Below, piece after piece: positions 1 through 9,487 of a stretch of DNA of 64,000 bases. Position numbers and translations under genes: made by a program. Below the pieces are notes generated by a model. That model searched no databases, was not told where the DNA came from, and worked only from the letters and a program-made list of their open reading frames with translations. How positions within the stretch are numbered: the first letter of the stretch is position 1; each line of letters begins with the position of its first letter. Source of the stretch: Aequoribacter fuscus (GTDB lineage Bacteria > Pseudomonadota > Gammaproteobacteria > Pseudomonadales > Halieaceae); contig NZ_CP036423.1 in the NCBI RefSeq assembly GCF_009910365.1, forward strand, positions 1,798,001-1,862,000, written 5' to 3'.

Positions 1-42
1 GAGTAAAGCAATGGCAATACCGCGTCTTAATATCAAAAACAT
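1..42 (-). CDS. bamB: Outer membrane assembly lipoprotein BamB, N-terminal start only (partial)
   Basis: Only the first 14 codons are inside the window. An ATG (complement of 40-42) opens a frame reading MFLILRRGIAIALL, a typical start of an export signal: short basic n-region, then hydrophobic core. It begins two bases after the yfgM stop. In gammaproteobacteria bamB directly follows yfgM and precedes der, so the identity rests on gene order plus the signal-like start, not on domain sequence. BamB is a beta-propeller lipoprotein of the BAM complex. Confidence 0.55.
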   Translation of the reverse strand, partial: MFLILRRGIAIALL

Positions 43-44
43 GG

Positions 45-728
45 TTACTCTCCACTCGCGACTGGACTGACGTTGCTATCTCGGCGCGCATTCACAAAAG
101 CTAACTTAGTTTCGAGATCAGACCGAAGGTCGCCGTTCTCATCAGCCACAAGAGCCAAAGACAGGGCTTCGGCAGCCAGCGAATACTGTTCTTGCACAAT
201 ATAAATGTCAGCTTTAGCCTGCCATACCGCTGCAGCGACGGCACTCGTTTCCAAAGAAGTCAGTGCCTGCAAAGCTTGCTCAGTGTCACCCAAAGAGGCT
301 TGTAAGCGCGCTCGACGCAGTTTCACGATGGGGTACATCGCCACATCATCTGCCACGCTTGACTCCAAAGCCTGCAAAGCGGTCAGGGCTTCCTCTGCGC
401 GACCCTGCGATACCCAAGCCGAAACCTGCAGCAGTTGGCCCAGTCGAGCGTAACCGGTTCCCGCGTAATCTTCTGTTAGTGTCGCGGTCAATTCATCGAG
501 ACGAACCTTATCAGCGTCGCTACTGAGCTCCTGAGCACTCAACGCCAGAAGCTCTTGATAGATCCCAGAAGCCGCCTCGGCTTGGCTGACCTGTCGATCT
601 TGCCAACTCTGCCAGCCGACACTGCCCAACACCCCAATAACGACCGCCGCGATAACGCCCTTGCCGTTCTCACTCCACCATCGTTTGATAGCTTCTACTT
701 GTTCTTCTTCCGTTCTGTAAGCGTCCAC
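45..728 (-). CDS. yfgM: YfgM family periplasmic TPR protein, SecYEG-associated
   Basis: A 227-residue protein with a single N-terminal membrane anchor (about residues 23-42, after a soluble acidic head containing EEEQVEAIKRWW) and a periplasmic tail of TPR-like helical pairs. This is the YfgM/TPR_21 layout. Family members bind the SecYEG translocon and periplasmic chaperones. The start codon is GTG, preceded by an AAAAGGAA ribosome site at suitable distance. It lies 40 bases after hisS and is followed at once by bamB, the standard order. Confidence 0.9.
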   Translation of the reverse strand: MDAYRTEEEQVEAIKRWWSENGKGVIAAVVIGVLGSVGWQSWQDRQVSQAEAASGIYQELLALSAQELSSDADKVRLDELTATLTEDYAGTGYARLGQLLQVSAWVSQGRAEEALTALQALESSVADDVAMYPIVKLRRARLQASLGDTEQALQALTSLETSAVAAAVWQAKADIYIVQEQYSLAAEALSLALVADENGDLRSDLETKLAFVNARRDSNVSPVASGE

Positions 729-768
729 TGTTTTTCCTTTTCGCGTGTTTGCGGCTCAGGCCGCTACT

Positions 769-2043
769 CTACATGGTATTGCTGATTCGTTCGAGTTCTT
801 GTGTGAGCAATGCGCTTGCCACAGTTTTCTGAGGTTCATCATCGCGCAAAAACTTAAGCGTTACCGTATCGTTTTCGGCTTCGGAGTCACCCCAGATCAA
901 TGCAACGCGAGCGCCGGATTTATCAGCGCGTTTCATTTGTGCTTTGAAACTGCCGCCACCCGTATTCAGGCGGATATCATGCTGCGGTAGATCGTTACGT
1001 AGGGCCTCGATCCCCGTAAAGCAAGCTTTCTCGCCCGCTTCACCCACACCAACCCCAAAGGCAAGCGGCGCGGAACGTGGTGCTGTGATACCCTGAGCCG
1101 CAAGCAGTAACAGCACGCGCTCTAGGCCCATCGCAAATCCCACTCCGGGTGTCGTTTTCCCGCCCAACTGAGCCACCAAACCGTCGTAGCGCCCACCCGC
1201 ACAGATCGTTCCCTGAGCACCTAACTCGGTGGTCACCCACTCAAATACCGTTTTGTTGTAGTAATCCAAGCCGCGCACGAGTTTAGGGTTCACTTTGTAG
1301 TGCACCCCGACACTGTCCAACAGGGTTCTGAGTCTAGCAAAGTCATTCGCAGACTCGTCATCTAGGAAATCGTGCAGATTGGGCGCATTGTTCAGCAGCT
1401 CTTGAGTCCCTGCATTTTTGCTGTCTAAGATGCGCAAGGGATTGGTCTGTAAACGACGCTGACTGTCCTCGTCGAGATCCGCTTGGTGTTTACTCAAATA
1501 CTCTACAAGTGCCGCCTTGTAGGTCGCTCGAGCTTCAAGGCTACCAATGCTGTTGAGCTGGAGTTCAACAACATCTGCGACCCCCAACTCTCTCCACAAG
1601 CGCGCGCTCAACGCAATGAGTTCAGCGTCGGCATCAGGTGTGGCGACGCCAAACGCCTCCAATCCAATTTGTTGGAATTGTCGCAAACGACCCTTTTGAG
1701 GGCGCTCGTGCCGAAACATGGGGCCCTGATACCAAAGCCGTTGCGGCGTCGATATCAAATTGTTCTGAATGGCTGCTCGAACACAACCGGCCGTTCCCTC
1801 CGGCCGCAACGTTAACGAATCACCGTTGCGGTCGGCAAAGGTATACATTTCTTTTTCGACAATATCGGTGACTTCACCAATAGAGCGCGCGAACAGGTGG
1901 GTCGACTCCAAAATCGGCATGCGAATTTCTTGGTAGCCGTAGGATTGAACCAAGTTCCGAACCTTTTGCTCCAACCACTGCCAGGACTCAGTATCCACGG
2001 GTAAAATGTCTGGCATGCCGCGAATGGCTTGCAGGGTTTTCAT
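769..2043 (-). CDS. hisS: Histidine-tRNA ligase
   Basis: Cytosolic class II aminoacyl-tRNA synthetase charging tRNA-His, 424 residues as is normal for bacterial HisRS. Visible motifs: RPEGTAG (80-86), motif 2 with RHE and GLEAFG (111-131), the histidine-specific LVRGLDYY motif (256-262), GGRYDGL (283-289) and motif 3 [10 protein letters not shown] (300-309). A C-terminal anticodon-binding domain follows from about residue 325. The gene lies 12 bases after ispG in the same operon. Confidence 0.97.
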   Translation of the reverse strand: MKTLQAIRGMPDILPVDTESWQWLEQKVRNLVQSYGYQEIRMPILESTHLFARSIGEVTDIVEKEMYTFADRNGDSLTLRPEGTAGCVRAAIQNNLISTPQRLWYQGPMFRHERPQKGRLRQFQQIGLEAFGVATPDADAELIALSARLWRELGVADVVELQLNSIGSLEARATYKAALVEYLSKHQADLDEDSQRRLQTNPLRILDSKNAGTQELLNNAPNLHDFLDDESANDFARLRTLLDSVGVHYKVNPKLVRGLDYYNKTVFEWVTTELGAQGTICAGGRYDGLVAQLGGKTTPGVGFAMGLERVLLLLAAQGITAPRSAPLAFGVGVGEAGEKACFTGIEALRNDLPQHDIRLNTGGGSFKAQMKRADKSGARVALIWGDSEAENDTVTLKFLRDDEPQKTVASALLTQELERISNTM

Positions 2044-2055
2044 AAGAGTTACCTA

Positions 2056-3180
2056 CTAATTCTTTGCAATGATATTGGCGTCAGCTGCGGCCGCGCTCTG
2101 TGCCAACTCGCTCGCCTTGGTTCGGATAACCTGTTCCAGGTGGTCGACGAAATCTTTATTGTCGATTTTATGATTGGGCTTGCCATCCAAATAAATCAGA
2201 TTGTTGGGGCTAGCACCAGTCAAGCCAACGTCGGCTTCTCGTGCCTCGCCTGGCCCGTTCACCACGCAACCAATAATGGCAACATCCATGGGCTGCCGTA
2301 TATCTTCAAGCCGCATCTCCAATTCGTTCATCGTCGCTATGACGTCGAAGTTTTGGCGAGAACAGCTCGGGCAAGCGATGAAGTTTATGCCATTACTGCG
2401 AAGTTTGAGACTCTTAAGAATGTCAAAGCCCACCTTGACTTCTTGCACGGGGTCAGCGGCGAGCGAAATACGTATGGTGTCACCAATGCCTTCCATCAAT
2501 AACAAGCCTAAGCCAATCGCTGACTTCACCGTACCGTTGCGGAAGCCGCCTGCCTCGGTTATACCCAAGTGCAGAGGCTGATCGATTTTTTTGGCTAGCA
2601 GGCGATAGGCGTCCACGGCCATAAATACGTCGGAGGCTTTGACGCTGACCTTAAAATCCGGGTAGTTAAACCGGTCCAGTAGCTCGACGTGGTTCATGGC
2701 CGACTCAACCAAAGCCTCGGCAGTTGGCTCGCCATATTTGCGCTGCAACTCTTTGCCCAGCGACCCAGCGTTGACGCCAATGCGAATCGGGATACCCTTA
2801 TCTCGCGCCGAGTGTATAACCTCTTGCACCTTTTCCATTCGCCCGATATTGCCAGGGTTAATACGCAAACAATCGACGCCATATTCCGCAACGGCTAGAG
2901 CGATTTGGTGGTCAAAGTGAATATCCGCAACCAAGGGCACGTCAACCCGCTGACGGATTTGTTTAAAGGCCTCCGCGGCGTCCATACTGGGCACAGAGAC
3001 GCGGACAATGTCAGCGCCCGCCTCCGCAATCGCTTGGATCTGAGCAACGGTGGCGTCAACGTCGCACGTCTCGGTGTTCGTCATGCTCTGCACACTGATC
3101 GGCGCATCCCCGCCAACGGGCACTTTGCCGACCCAAATTTTACGGCTTTGACGACGAATGATTGGACTTGGTGCATGCAT
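2056..3180 (-). CDS. ispG: 4-hydroxy-3-methylbut-2-enyl diphosphate synthase (IspG/GcpE)
   Basis: 4Fe-4S enzyme of the MEP isoprenoid pathway, converting MEcPP to HMBPP. The 374 residues carry an N-terminal TIM-barrel (QSMTNT near 31, VRVSVPS near 59) and the cluster-binding domain with Cys270, Cys273 (CPSC), Cys305 and Glu312 (CVVNGPGE), the same positions as in E. coli. Its ATG overlaps the pilF stop by one base (TAATG), indicating translational coupling. In most gammaproteobacteria rodZ sits between pilF and ispG; here it does not. Confidence 0.97.
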   Translation of the reverse strand: MHAPSPIIRRQSRKIWVGKVPVGGDAPISVQSMTNTETCDVDATVAQIQAIAEAGADIVRVSVPSMDAAEAFKQIRQRVDVPLVADIHFDHQIALAVAEYGVDCLRINPGNIGRMEKVQEVIHSARDKGIPIRIGVNAGSLGKELQRKYGEPTAEALVESAMNHVELLDRFNYPDFKVSVKASDVFMAVDAYRLLAKKIDQPLHLGITEAGGFRNGTVKSAIGLGLLLMEGIGDTIRISLAADPVQEVKVGFDILKSLKLRSNGINFIACPSCSRQNFDVIATMNELEMRLEDIRQPMDVAIIGCVVNGPGEAREADVGLTGASPNNLIYLDGKPNHKIDNKDFVDHLEQVIRTKASELAQSAAAADANIIAKN

Positions 3181-3968
3181 TAGTGACTACTCCCAACTCC
3201 GTTTGGCCTCTGCACCTTGCGCTGTTCCCGCATGGCTTTAGCTTCCGGCGAATCTGGATATAAATTTTGTAGCGCGAGCTCTAAGCTCGCTTGCTCATCT
3301 TGCAGCTGCAAGGCTTTGGCAAGGCGAACACCGGTCCACAACCCCGCCGCTGGCTGAGTCCTGACCAATTTGCGATACGACGAATAATAACTTTGACCAT
3401 TGAGGTAATCGTTTTGTTCCAGATAGAGCTGCGCTAATGTGAGAAGCGCTAGAGGATTGCGCGCCTCCATTGTCAGGGCACGCTCTAAGGCTTCTATCGC
3501 TGACTCAGTTTTGCCCAAACGTGCTCGGCATAAACCCAAATTCGTAAAAGCCTGTGGACGACCACTGTACAAGGTGTCGCGCACCACCAACTCCAACTCG
3601 ACTTCAGCTTCAGCAAACCGCTGCTGCCCAAACAAAAACGCTGCAAAATTATTGCGGGCACGCGACAACGATTTATCGAGAGCGAGGGCCTTACGAAAAT
3701 TCGCCTCTGCGGCCTCGAACTCGCCCGTGGATTGATATACGAGCGCAAAGGCTTCGTACACTTCGGCGTTATTGGGGTCAATCTCGGCGGCCAGCTTTAA
3801 GTTGCGTTTAGCGTTTTCCCAATTGCCCTGACCGATGTAAGCACGTGCCAGCTCAACCCGGCGTTTGAGAGCGACATCTGGCGCTTCCTTGTTCGTGAAT
3901 ACGGTCTCGTTGGTGGTGACACAACCTCCGAGAATCAACGCCAAAATGGCACCAAGGACAATACGCAT
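3180..3968 (-). CDS. pilF: Type IV pilus biogenesis/stability lipoprotein PilF (PilW)
   Basis: A 262-residue lipoprotein with signal [15 protein letters not shown] followed by the lipobox cysteine (LGGC). An array of TPR repeats then covers most of the chain, for example the segments around [20 protein letters not shown] and [15 protein letters not shown]. PilF helps the PilQ secretin assemble in the outer membrane. The identity is supported by its place between rlmN and ispG. The start overlaps the rlmN stop (TGATG) and the stop overlaps the ispG start. Confidence 0.92.
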   Translation of the reverse strand: MRIVLGAILALILGGCVTTNETVFTNKEAPDVALKRRVELARAYIGQGNWENAKRNLKLAAEIDPNNAEVYEAFALVYQSTGEFEAAEANFRKALALDKSLSRARNNFAAFLFGQQRFAEAEVELELVVRDTLYSGRPQAFTNLGLCRARLGKTESAIEALERALTMEARNPLALLTLAQLYLEQNDYLNGQSYYSSYRKLVRTQPAAGLWTGVRLAKALQLQDEQASLELALQNLYPDSPEAKAMREQRKVQRPNGVGSSH

Positions 3969-5119
3969 CAGCTGACCTCCACCACCTCAAGGTGGCCCTC
4001 CAGCGCGGCCTTATGCCGCTGTGATCGCTTCGTTCGATCAACCACATCACCCACTAACTGACCGCAGGCAGCGCTGATGTCATCTCCCCGCGTCGTGCGG
4101 ACAGTGACGATAAACCCAGCATCAATCAAGACCTGCCAAAACCGTGACACAGCATTACCACTCGGTCGCTGGTAAGACGAGCCAGGAAACGCATTAAATG
4201 GGATGAGGTTAATCTTGCAGGGGAAATTTTTCAGCAACACCGCCAGTTCGCGAGCGTGCTCTGGCTGATCATTCACACCAGCGATCAAGGTATACTCTAT
4301 GGTAACCACGCGTTTCCGATCGTTTTGTGCATCGAGGTAACGCTGCGCGCTCGCCAGCAATTCGGCGATAGGATACTTCTTGTTTATGGGCACCAACTGA
4401 TTGCGCAGGGCGTCGTTGGGCGCGTGCAAAGACACCGCCAGACTCACACAACTGACCTCCGCTAGCTTGTCTAGCGCGGGCACCACGCCCGAGGTGCTCA
4501 GCGTTACGCGGCGTTTTGACAATCCGTACGCCAGATCGTCCATCATCAGATCCATGGCCGAGACTACCGCGTCAAAGTTGAGTAGAGGTTCACCCATCCC
4601 CATCATGACGACATTGGTCACGACACGATCTTTGCCGGGTTGAAAGGCGTCAAAGGAGTCAATCGCGAGCCACACCTGCCCGATGATATCTGAGGCTGTG
4701 AGGTCCCGTTCAAAACCCTGCTTCCCGGTCGAGCAAAAACTACAATCCAAACTGCAACCGACCTGCGAAGAAACGCACAAGGTTGCGCGATCACCGTCGG
4801 GAATTAAAACGGATTCGACCAACCCCCCTTCGATAGAGCGGACCAGCCACTTGCGCGTCCCGTCGGCCGAATCGTGACGACTGACGACCTCGGGCGGCCG
4901 AACACAAGCGCGCTCGCTGAGTTTGGCCCGAAGCGATTTTGACAGGTTGGTCATTGCCTCGAAATCGCACACCCCGTGGTGATGGATCCACTTCATGACC
5001 TGTTGAGCGCGAAACGATTTTTCTCCACACTCTGCAAAAAACGCTTCCATCTGCGCGCGGGTCAACCCGAGCAAATTCACTCGTGTATCGCGGGCAACAG
5101 GAAGCGTATCAGTAACCAT
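3968..5119 (-). CDS. rlmN: Dual-specificity 23S rRNA/tRNA adenine C2-methyltransferase RlmN
   Basis: Radical SAM enzyme methylating A2503 of 23S rRNA and A37 of certain tRNAs. With the start used here ([10 protein letters not shown]) the cluster motif CSLDCSFC gives Cys122, Cys126 and Cys129; the catalytic cysteine pair is Cys115 and Cys352. The GMGEPLLN motif is present. I chose the ATG at 5119 because it forms a TAATG overlap with the ndk stop, as at the next two junctions. A GTG five codons upstream (5134) is an alternative. The length is 383 residues. Confidence 0.95.
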   Translation of the reverse strand: MVTDTLPVARDTRVNLLGLTRAQMEAFFAECGEKSFRAQQVMKWIHHHGVCDFEAMTNLSKSLRAKLSERACVRPPEVVSRHDSADGTRKWLVRSIEGGLVESVLIPDGDRATLCVSSQVGCSLDCSFCSTGKQGFERDLTASDIIGQVWLAIDSFDAFQPGKDRVVTNVVMMGMGEPLLNFDAVVSAMDLMMDDLAYGLSKRRVTLSTSGVVPALDKLAEVSCVSLAVSLHAPNDALRNQLVPINKKYPIAELLASAQRYLDAQNDRKRVVTIEYTLIAGVNDQPEHARELAVLLKNFPCKINLIPFNAFPGSSYQRPSGNAVSRFWQVLIDAGFIVTVRTTRGDDISAACGQLVGDVVDRTKRSQRHKAALEGHLEVVEVS

Positions 5120-5547
5120 TAGGCGCGATCGCACAGTTCCGTTTGCGCGAAAAAGTAGTTGATCTCGCGCTCGGCCGAAGCCAGAGAATCTGAACCGTGA
5201 ACCGCATTGGCGTCAATGGATTGCGCGAAGTCAGCACGAATCGTACCCGCCGCTGCTTCTTTTGGGTTGGTAGCGCCCATCAGCTCACGATTTTTCATCA
5301 CGGCATTTTCACCTTCCAGCACCTGCACCATAACAGGACCTGATGTCATAAACTCGATCAAGTCTGGAAAAAATGGACGCTCTTTATGCTCAGCATAAAA
5401 TCCACCAGCGGTCGCATCGGTCAAACGCACCATTTTCGCAGCAACCACTTTCAGGCCATTAGATTCGAAACGAGAGTAAATCTCGCCGATGACATTTTTG
5501 CCGACTGCATCGGGTTTAACGATAGATAAAGTGCGTTCTACTGCCAT
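5119..5547 (-). CDS. ndk: Nucleoside diphosphate kinase
   Basis: Cytosolic enzyme passing the gamma phosphate between NTPs and NDPs through a phospho-histidine. The 142-residue chain is of standard length and shows the active-site motif NAVHGSDS with His117, plus the N-terminal [16 protein letters not shown] ribosome site precedes the ATG. It heads the block ndk-rlmN-pilF-ispG-hisS, as in other gammaproteobacteria where it normally follows the isc operon. Confidence 0.97.
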   Translation of the reverse strand: MAVERTLSIVKPDAVGKNVIGEIYSRFESNGLKVVAAKMVRLTDATAGGFYAEHKERPFFPDLIEFMTSGPVMVQVLEGENAVMKNRELMGATNPKEAAAGTIRADFAQSIDANAVHGSDSLASAEREINYFFAQTELCDRA

Positions 5548-5582
5548 TGGTACTACTCCAAGTCGTTTAATTCAATATCGGG

Positions 5583-5599
5583 CTCGGGGGCATCCCGAG
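5583..5599. other. Small inverted repeat upstream of ndk
   Basis: CTCGGG (5583-5588) and CCCGAG (5594-5599) can pair around a five-base loop between the iscS stop and the ndk start. No T-tract follows on either strand, so it could be a weak attenuator or nothing. The rest of the 138-base gap must hold the ndk promoter, which I could not place. Confidence 0.25.
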
Positions 5600-5685
5600 T
5601 TGGCCGCGTATTATACGGACTTTGGTCACGTCGCGCACCTTAACACTCTGGTTTTTTTACCATTCGATGCGCCTAATTTTCTTCG

Positions 5686-6846
5686 TTAATCCAAAGGCTT
5701 ACCGCGCAACAGTCGAAGAGTAGCGTCAAGTTCATCGATCGCCGCATCGATATCTTCGCGACGCGTCGAGCGCCCCAAGCTAAATCGAAGTGCGCTGTCG
5801 GCACGGGCGCGCCCCGCCCCAATACCCAAGAGCACATGAGACGGTTTCATGACAGCTGAGTTACATGCCGATCCTGAGGAAATCGCCAGCCCCACCAGCG
5901 CAGATAACAGGGCCTCACCCTCTACCCCATCAAAAGATATATTTGCGGCCTGCGGTAACCGAATCGTTAAGCTACCGTTTAGTGTCGCTCCCTCGAGCCC
6001 GAGAAGACGCTGAGTCATGTATCCACCCAAGCTAGCATAATGTGCTTGATCTTCCTCCCAGCGGTCGCTGGCAAGTTTCGCAGCAGCGCCGAAACCCGCT
6101 ATCTGATGGGTCGGCAAGGTGCCACTGCGAAAGCCTCGCTCATGTCCACCACCGTGAATTTGGGCTACCGGGGCTGGTGTTGCGCCTCGACGCACAAACA
6201 GAGCACCAATACCTTTTGGTCCATACAGTTTGTGACCCGACAGCGACATGAAGTCGACCGGCACATCGGCCAAATTGATTGGCAATTTCCCCACAGCCTG
6301 GGCAGCATCGACGTGCAATAAGATGCCCTTGGACTTGACCAGCTGGGCGATTTCTGTAATCGGGTTAATCGTGCCCAATTCATTATTGACCCACATAATT
6401 GATACCAGCTTGGTGTCGTCACGCAATGAGCGTTCCAGTGCATCGACATCCATCAAACCTTCTTTAGTCGCGGGCAAAAACGACACGCCAACCCCTTTGC
6501 GTTGCAACTGATTGGCAGGGTCTAACACGGCCTTGTGCTCAATCGCGCTGGTCACAAAATGACCCTTAAACTGTAACGCCTCGAACACACCTTTGATCGC
6601 CAGATTATTTGCTTCGGTTGCGCCCGACGTAAAAATAATTTCGCGCGGGTCAGCACCAATCAAATCGGCAATGGCACCCCGAGCTATTTCGACGCGATGC
6701 TCCGCTTGCCATCCATAGACGTGGGTCCGCGATGCCGGATTACCAAAATCCCCCGTCTCGTCAAGGCACCCAAGCATTGCATCTCTCACTTCAGGTGCAA
6801 TCGGCGTAGTCGCTAAATAATCTAGGTAAATTGGCTTACTACTCAT
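5686..6846 (-). CDS. iscS: Cysteine desulfurase, IscS type, without isc partners and with a shortened C terminus
   Basis: PLP enzyme that removes sulfur from cysteine for Fe-S clusters and tRNA thiolation. With the start MSSKPIYLDY (386 residues) the PLP lysine is Lys206 (SGHKLYGPKG) and the persulfide cysteine is Cys328 (SSGSACNS), the same numbers as E. coli IscS. The chain ends DATLRLLRGKPLD, about 18 residues short of the 404-residue E. coli protein, so the C-terminal IscU-docking tail is missing. iscR, iscU, iscA, hscBA and fdx are absent around it. The start overlaps trmJ by 8 bases; an ATG two codons earlier (6852) is possible. Confidence 0.9.
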   Translation of the reverse strand: MSSKPIYLDYLATTPIAPEVRDAMLGCLDETGDFGNPASRTHVYGWQAEHRVEIARGAIADLIGADPREIIFTSGATEANNLAIKGVFEALQFKGHFVTSAIEHKAVLDPANQLQRKGVGVSFLPATKEGLMDVDALERSLRDDTKLVSIMWVNNELGTINPITEIAQLVKSKGILLHVDAAQAVGKLPINLADVPVDFMSLSGHKLYGPKGIGALFVRRGATPAPVAQIHGGGHERGFRSGTLPTHQIAGFGAAAKLASDRWEEDQAHYASLGGYMTQRLLGLEGATLNGSLTIRLPQAANISFDGVEGEALLSALVGLAISSGSACNSAVMKPSHVLLGIGAGRARADSALRFSLGRSTRREDIDAAIDELDATLRLLRGKPLD

Positions 6847-7615
6847 CGTCATCAGTCTTTTGATTAAGTTTCGCGCGAAGTGCACTGCGTTCGAACACCA
6901 CTTTTTGCGTTTCGGTCAGCATCCCTCGCAAGATGTTGAGTTCCATTTCATCGATACGCATTCTGTTATAAAGCCGCTGCAATCGCGTCATCAACTGACG
7001 GGGTGCACTCGGATCCAGAAATTCGATATCGATCAAGGTTTGCTCCAAATGCTCATAAAAGCGCTGCATTGCCTCTTTCGTGGCAAACGGGGCATCCCAT
7101 TCCTCATCGGCGCGCTCCGGCAAACTGTCATACAAGGTCTGCATACGCAGCTCATAACACAAAATTTGCACCGCCATCGCAAGATTCAGTGAGCGGTAAG
7201 CCTCGTCGGTAGGCACGTTGACATGCAAATCGCAAAGTTTAAGCTCGTCGTTTGTTAAGCCCCTGTCCTCACGTCCAAACAACATCGCGACCTGCCCCCG
7301 TGCCGCTTCGCCTCTGATTTGCAACGCCGCGCGCCGCGAGTCTAATATCGGCCAGGGGATGCGTCGCTCACGCGCGCTCGTTCCCACCACAAAATGACAA
7401 TCTGCGATAGCTTCCTCAACGGTGGCCACAACCCTTGCGCCATCCAACACATCTGCCGCAGAGGCCGCTCGCCATGTCGCCTCTTCGTCTGGAAAGCGAC
7501 GCGGCGCAACCAAAACCAGATTCGTAAACCCCATGTTTTTCATGGCGCGTGCAACGCCACCGATATTGCCGGGATGCGACGGCTCGACCAAAACGATACG
7601 CACAGACTCAAACAT
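6839..7615 (-). CDS. trmJ: tRNA (Cm32/Um32) 2'-O-methyltransferase TrmJ
   Basis: SPOUT-class (alpha/beta-knot) methyltransferase acting on the ribose at position 32 of tRNA. Motifs: VLVEPSHPGNIGGVARAMKN at the N terminus, GREDRGLTNDEL in the middle, and the knot segment SLNLAMAVQILCYEL. A helical C-terminal extension follows. The frame stays open further upstream, but the family start is MFESVRIVLVEP at 7615, giving 258 residues. It is divergent from suhB and overlaps iscS downstream. iscR normally lies between trmJ and iscS. Confidence 0.95.
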   Translation of the reverse strand: MFESVRIVLVEPSHPGNIGGVARAMKNMGFTNLVLVAPRRFPDEEATWRAASAADVLDGARVVATVEEAIADCHFVVGTSARERRIPWPILDSRRAALQIRGEAARGQVAMLFGREDRGLTNDELKLCDLHVNVPTDEAYRSLNLAMAVQILCYELRMQTLYDSLPERADEEWDAPFATKEAMQRFYEHLEQTLIDIEFLDPSAPRQLMTRLQRLYNRMRIDEMELNILRGMLTETQKVVFERSALRAKLNQKTDDDE

Positions 7616-7682
7616 TGCATTTCTCACTGCTAAATTAGTGACAAAGTGTAACAGTTTTCTCCGTGCGAAGGAGCAGCAGCGC

Positions 7683-7691
7683 TGGTATACT
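7683..7691 (+). promoter_or_regulatory. Extended -10 promoter for suhB
   Basis: TGGTATACT fits the extended -10 pattern TGn-TATAnT and lies about 32 bases upstream of the suhB ATG, allowing a short leader. The region 17 bases upstream has no good -35 hexamer, which is typical of extended -10 promoters. Confidence 0.5.
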
Positions 7692-7722
7692 CCCGCGCTT
7701 AATTCAGCAGGACCCGAATACC

Positions 7723-8523
7723 ATGGAACCAATGGTCAGTATTGCTTTGCGCGCGGCGCGTAAGGCCGGCGACACGATCGTCCGCGCGGCGGATGAACTC
7801 GACCGCCTTCCAGTCGACAGCAAAGGTACCAATGACTTTGTCTCAGAAGTCGATCGCAACGCCGAACGCGAAATTATTCAGCAACTCGCAAAAACGTATC
7901 CTGATCACGCGTTCATCGGTGAAGAATCGGGGCGAACGGGTCCCGAAGAAGCCGAATACGTCTGGATTATCGACCCGCTCGACGGCACGACGAATTACCT
8001 CAGAGGCATCCCGCACTACGCGGTTTCGATTGCCTGCACTTACAAAGGTAAACTCGAGCACGCAGTTGTTCACAACCCTGTACTGCGCGAGGAATTTACT
8101 GCCTCGCGAGGACGCGGTGCACAGTTCAACGGGCGCCGCATCCGGGTTTCTAATACCCAAGGCCTAGAGTCAGCTTTAGTGGGTACGGGTATTCCCTTTA
8201 AAGGCCACTGCGCAGAACACCTACCCACTTACTCGGCCGCATTGGCTGAAATTGCCTCGCGCAGCGCTGGGATTCGCCGAGCTGGGGCCGCGTCTTTAGA
8301 CCTCGCTTACGTCGCTGCAGGACGTTTAGACGCGTTCTGGGAAATCGGGCTCGCACCCTGGGACATGGCAGCAGGTGTGTTATTGATAAAAGAAGCCGGC
8401 GGCTTAGTCAGCGACTTTGATGGCGGTGAAAAGTTTATGGAATCGGGCAGCATTGTCGCCGGAAACCCCCGCGCCTTTAAATCCGTCCTGCAGATCGTCG
8501 CTTCAAAAACCCGCGTCGGTTAA
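7723..8523 (+). CDS. suhB: Inositol-1-monophosphatase family protein SuhB
   Basis: Mg-dependent phosphatase of the inositol monophosphatase family; the E. coli homologue also acts in rRNA antitermination. 266 residues. Metal ligands are visible in GEES (Glu67), IDPLDGTTNY (Asp84, Asp87) and PWDMAAG (Asp213). The start MEPMVSIALRAARKAG is the family start; GCAGGAC lies upstream. It is the only plus-strand gene of this block, divergent from trmJ and convergent with secF. Both are its usual neighbours. Confidence 0.95.
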   Translation: MEPMVSIALRAARKAGDTIVRAADELDRLPVDSKGTNDFVSEVDRNAEREIIQQLAKTYPDHAFIGEESGRTGPEEAEYVWIIDPLDGTTNYLRGIPHYAVSIACTYKGKLEHAVVHNPVLREEFTASRGRGAQFNGRRIRVSNTQGLESALVGTGIPFKGHCAEHLPTYSAALAEIASRSAGIRRAGAASLDLAYVAAGRLDAFWEIGLAPWDMAAGVLLIKEAGGLVSDFDGGEKFMESGSIVAGNPRAFKSVLQIVASKTRVG

Positions 8524-8536
8524 CGTGCTACGCGCT

Positions 8537-8559
8537 AGGCTGATTCTAAGAATCAGCCT
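8537..8559. terminator. Stem-loop between convergent suhB and secF
   Basis: AGGCTGATTC (8537-8546) pairs perfectly with GAATCAGCCT (8550-8559) around a three-base TAA loop. It sits midway in the 49-base gap between two converging genes. There is no long T-run, so termination efficiency is uncertain, but the perfect 10-bp stem suits a shared terminator. Confidence 0.6.
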
Positions 8560-8572
8560 TACCGAAGAGATC

Positions 8573-9487
8573 TCAAGGCTCCAGCGCTAAATCATCGACA
8601 CCCTCTTGGATGGGGATGACCAAATCTTCTTTGCTGACACCCAGAGCAATCAGCAAATTCGCGGCGACGTAAATCGACGAGTACGTACCGACAAACACAC
8701 CAACTAACAGTGCTAACGCGAAACCGTGGATCATTTCGCCACCCACAAAAGCCAGAGAAATCAGCACCAGCAAAGTTGTTAACGAAGTCACCAACGTCCG
8801 ACCCAGAGTCTCGCTTAACGACTGATTGATCACTTCCAATGGATCTGTACGACGTAACTTGCGGAAATTTTCGCGAATGCGATCGCTCACTACGATGGTA
8901 TCGTTCAGGGAGTAGCCAATGACCGCTAAAATCGCCGCTAACACCGTCAGGTCGAACTCCAAATCAAACAGCGAGAAGAAACCCAACACGATAATGACGT
9001 CATGCGCTAAGGCACCCACGGCACCGAGTGCAAACTTGAACTGAAACCGAAAGGCAATGTAAAGCATCACCAAGCCAAGCGCCAACAGCATAGCCAAACC
9101 ACCCTGCTCACGAAGCTCCTCGCCGACTTGAGGGCCGACGAATTCGATCCGACGCAACTCTACCTCAACCTCAGACTCGTTTTGTAAAATACCCAACAAA
9201 GCCGCACCTTGCTCATCAGAGGTACCTGCAGGCAAGCGAATCAGCACATCACGATCAGTCCCAAAGCTCACTACGATCGCCCCTTCGTAACCACGTGACT
9301 GCAGGGTCTGGCGGATAACGGTCAAATCTGCCGAGTCGGCGTATTCAACTTCGACTAAGGTGCCCCCAGTAAAATCTAGTCCCCAGCTCAACTCCTTAAC
9401 ACCGAGCGAGACGACACTTGCCAGAATCAAGGCAATGGATAGCCCCGCGGCCAAACGGCGCCATGCCATAAAGTCAATAATCTTCAT
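8573..9487 (-). CDS. secF: Protein translocase subunit SecF
   Basis: Inner-membrane partner of SecD that uses the proton motive force to complete Sec export. 304 residues with the RND-like topology: first membrane helix about 12-30, periplasmic P1 domain beginning GLDFTGGTLVEVEY, then five C-terminal helices including SLNDTIVVSDRIREN. Its ATG overlaps the secD stop (ATGA), showing coupled translation. It is the last gene of the secDF pair and faces suhB. Confidence 0.97.
   Translation of the reverse strand: MKIIDFMAWRRLAAGLSIALILASVVSLGVKELSWGLDFTGGTLVEVEYADSADLTVIRQTLQSRGYEGAIVVSFGTDRDVLIRLPAGTSDEQGAALLGILQNESEVEVELRRIEFVGPQVGEELREQGGLAMLLALGLVMLYIAFRFQFKFALGAVGALAHDVIIVLGFFSLFDLEFDLTVLAAILAVIGYSLNDTIVVSDRIRENFRKLRRTDPLEVINQSLSETLGRTLVTSLTTLLVLISLAFVGGEMIHGFALALLVGVFVGTYSSIYVAANLLIALGVSKEDLVIPIQEGVDDLALEP

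Noticed and set aside
205-785. Several plus-strand open frames of 76-87 codons across yfgM and the start of hisS
   Set aside because: They are antisense to yfgM, have arginine/serine-rich composition without domain signs, and lack ribosome sites.
2029-2581. Plus-strand open frames of 157 and 126 codons inside ispG
   Set aside because: They are mirror frames of a clearly conserved gene whose Fe-S ligands are at the expected positions.
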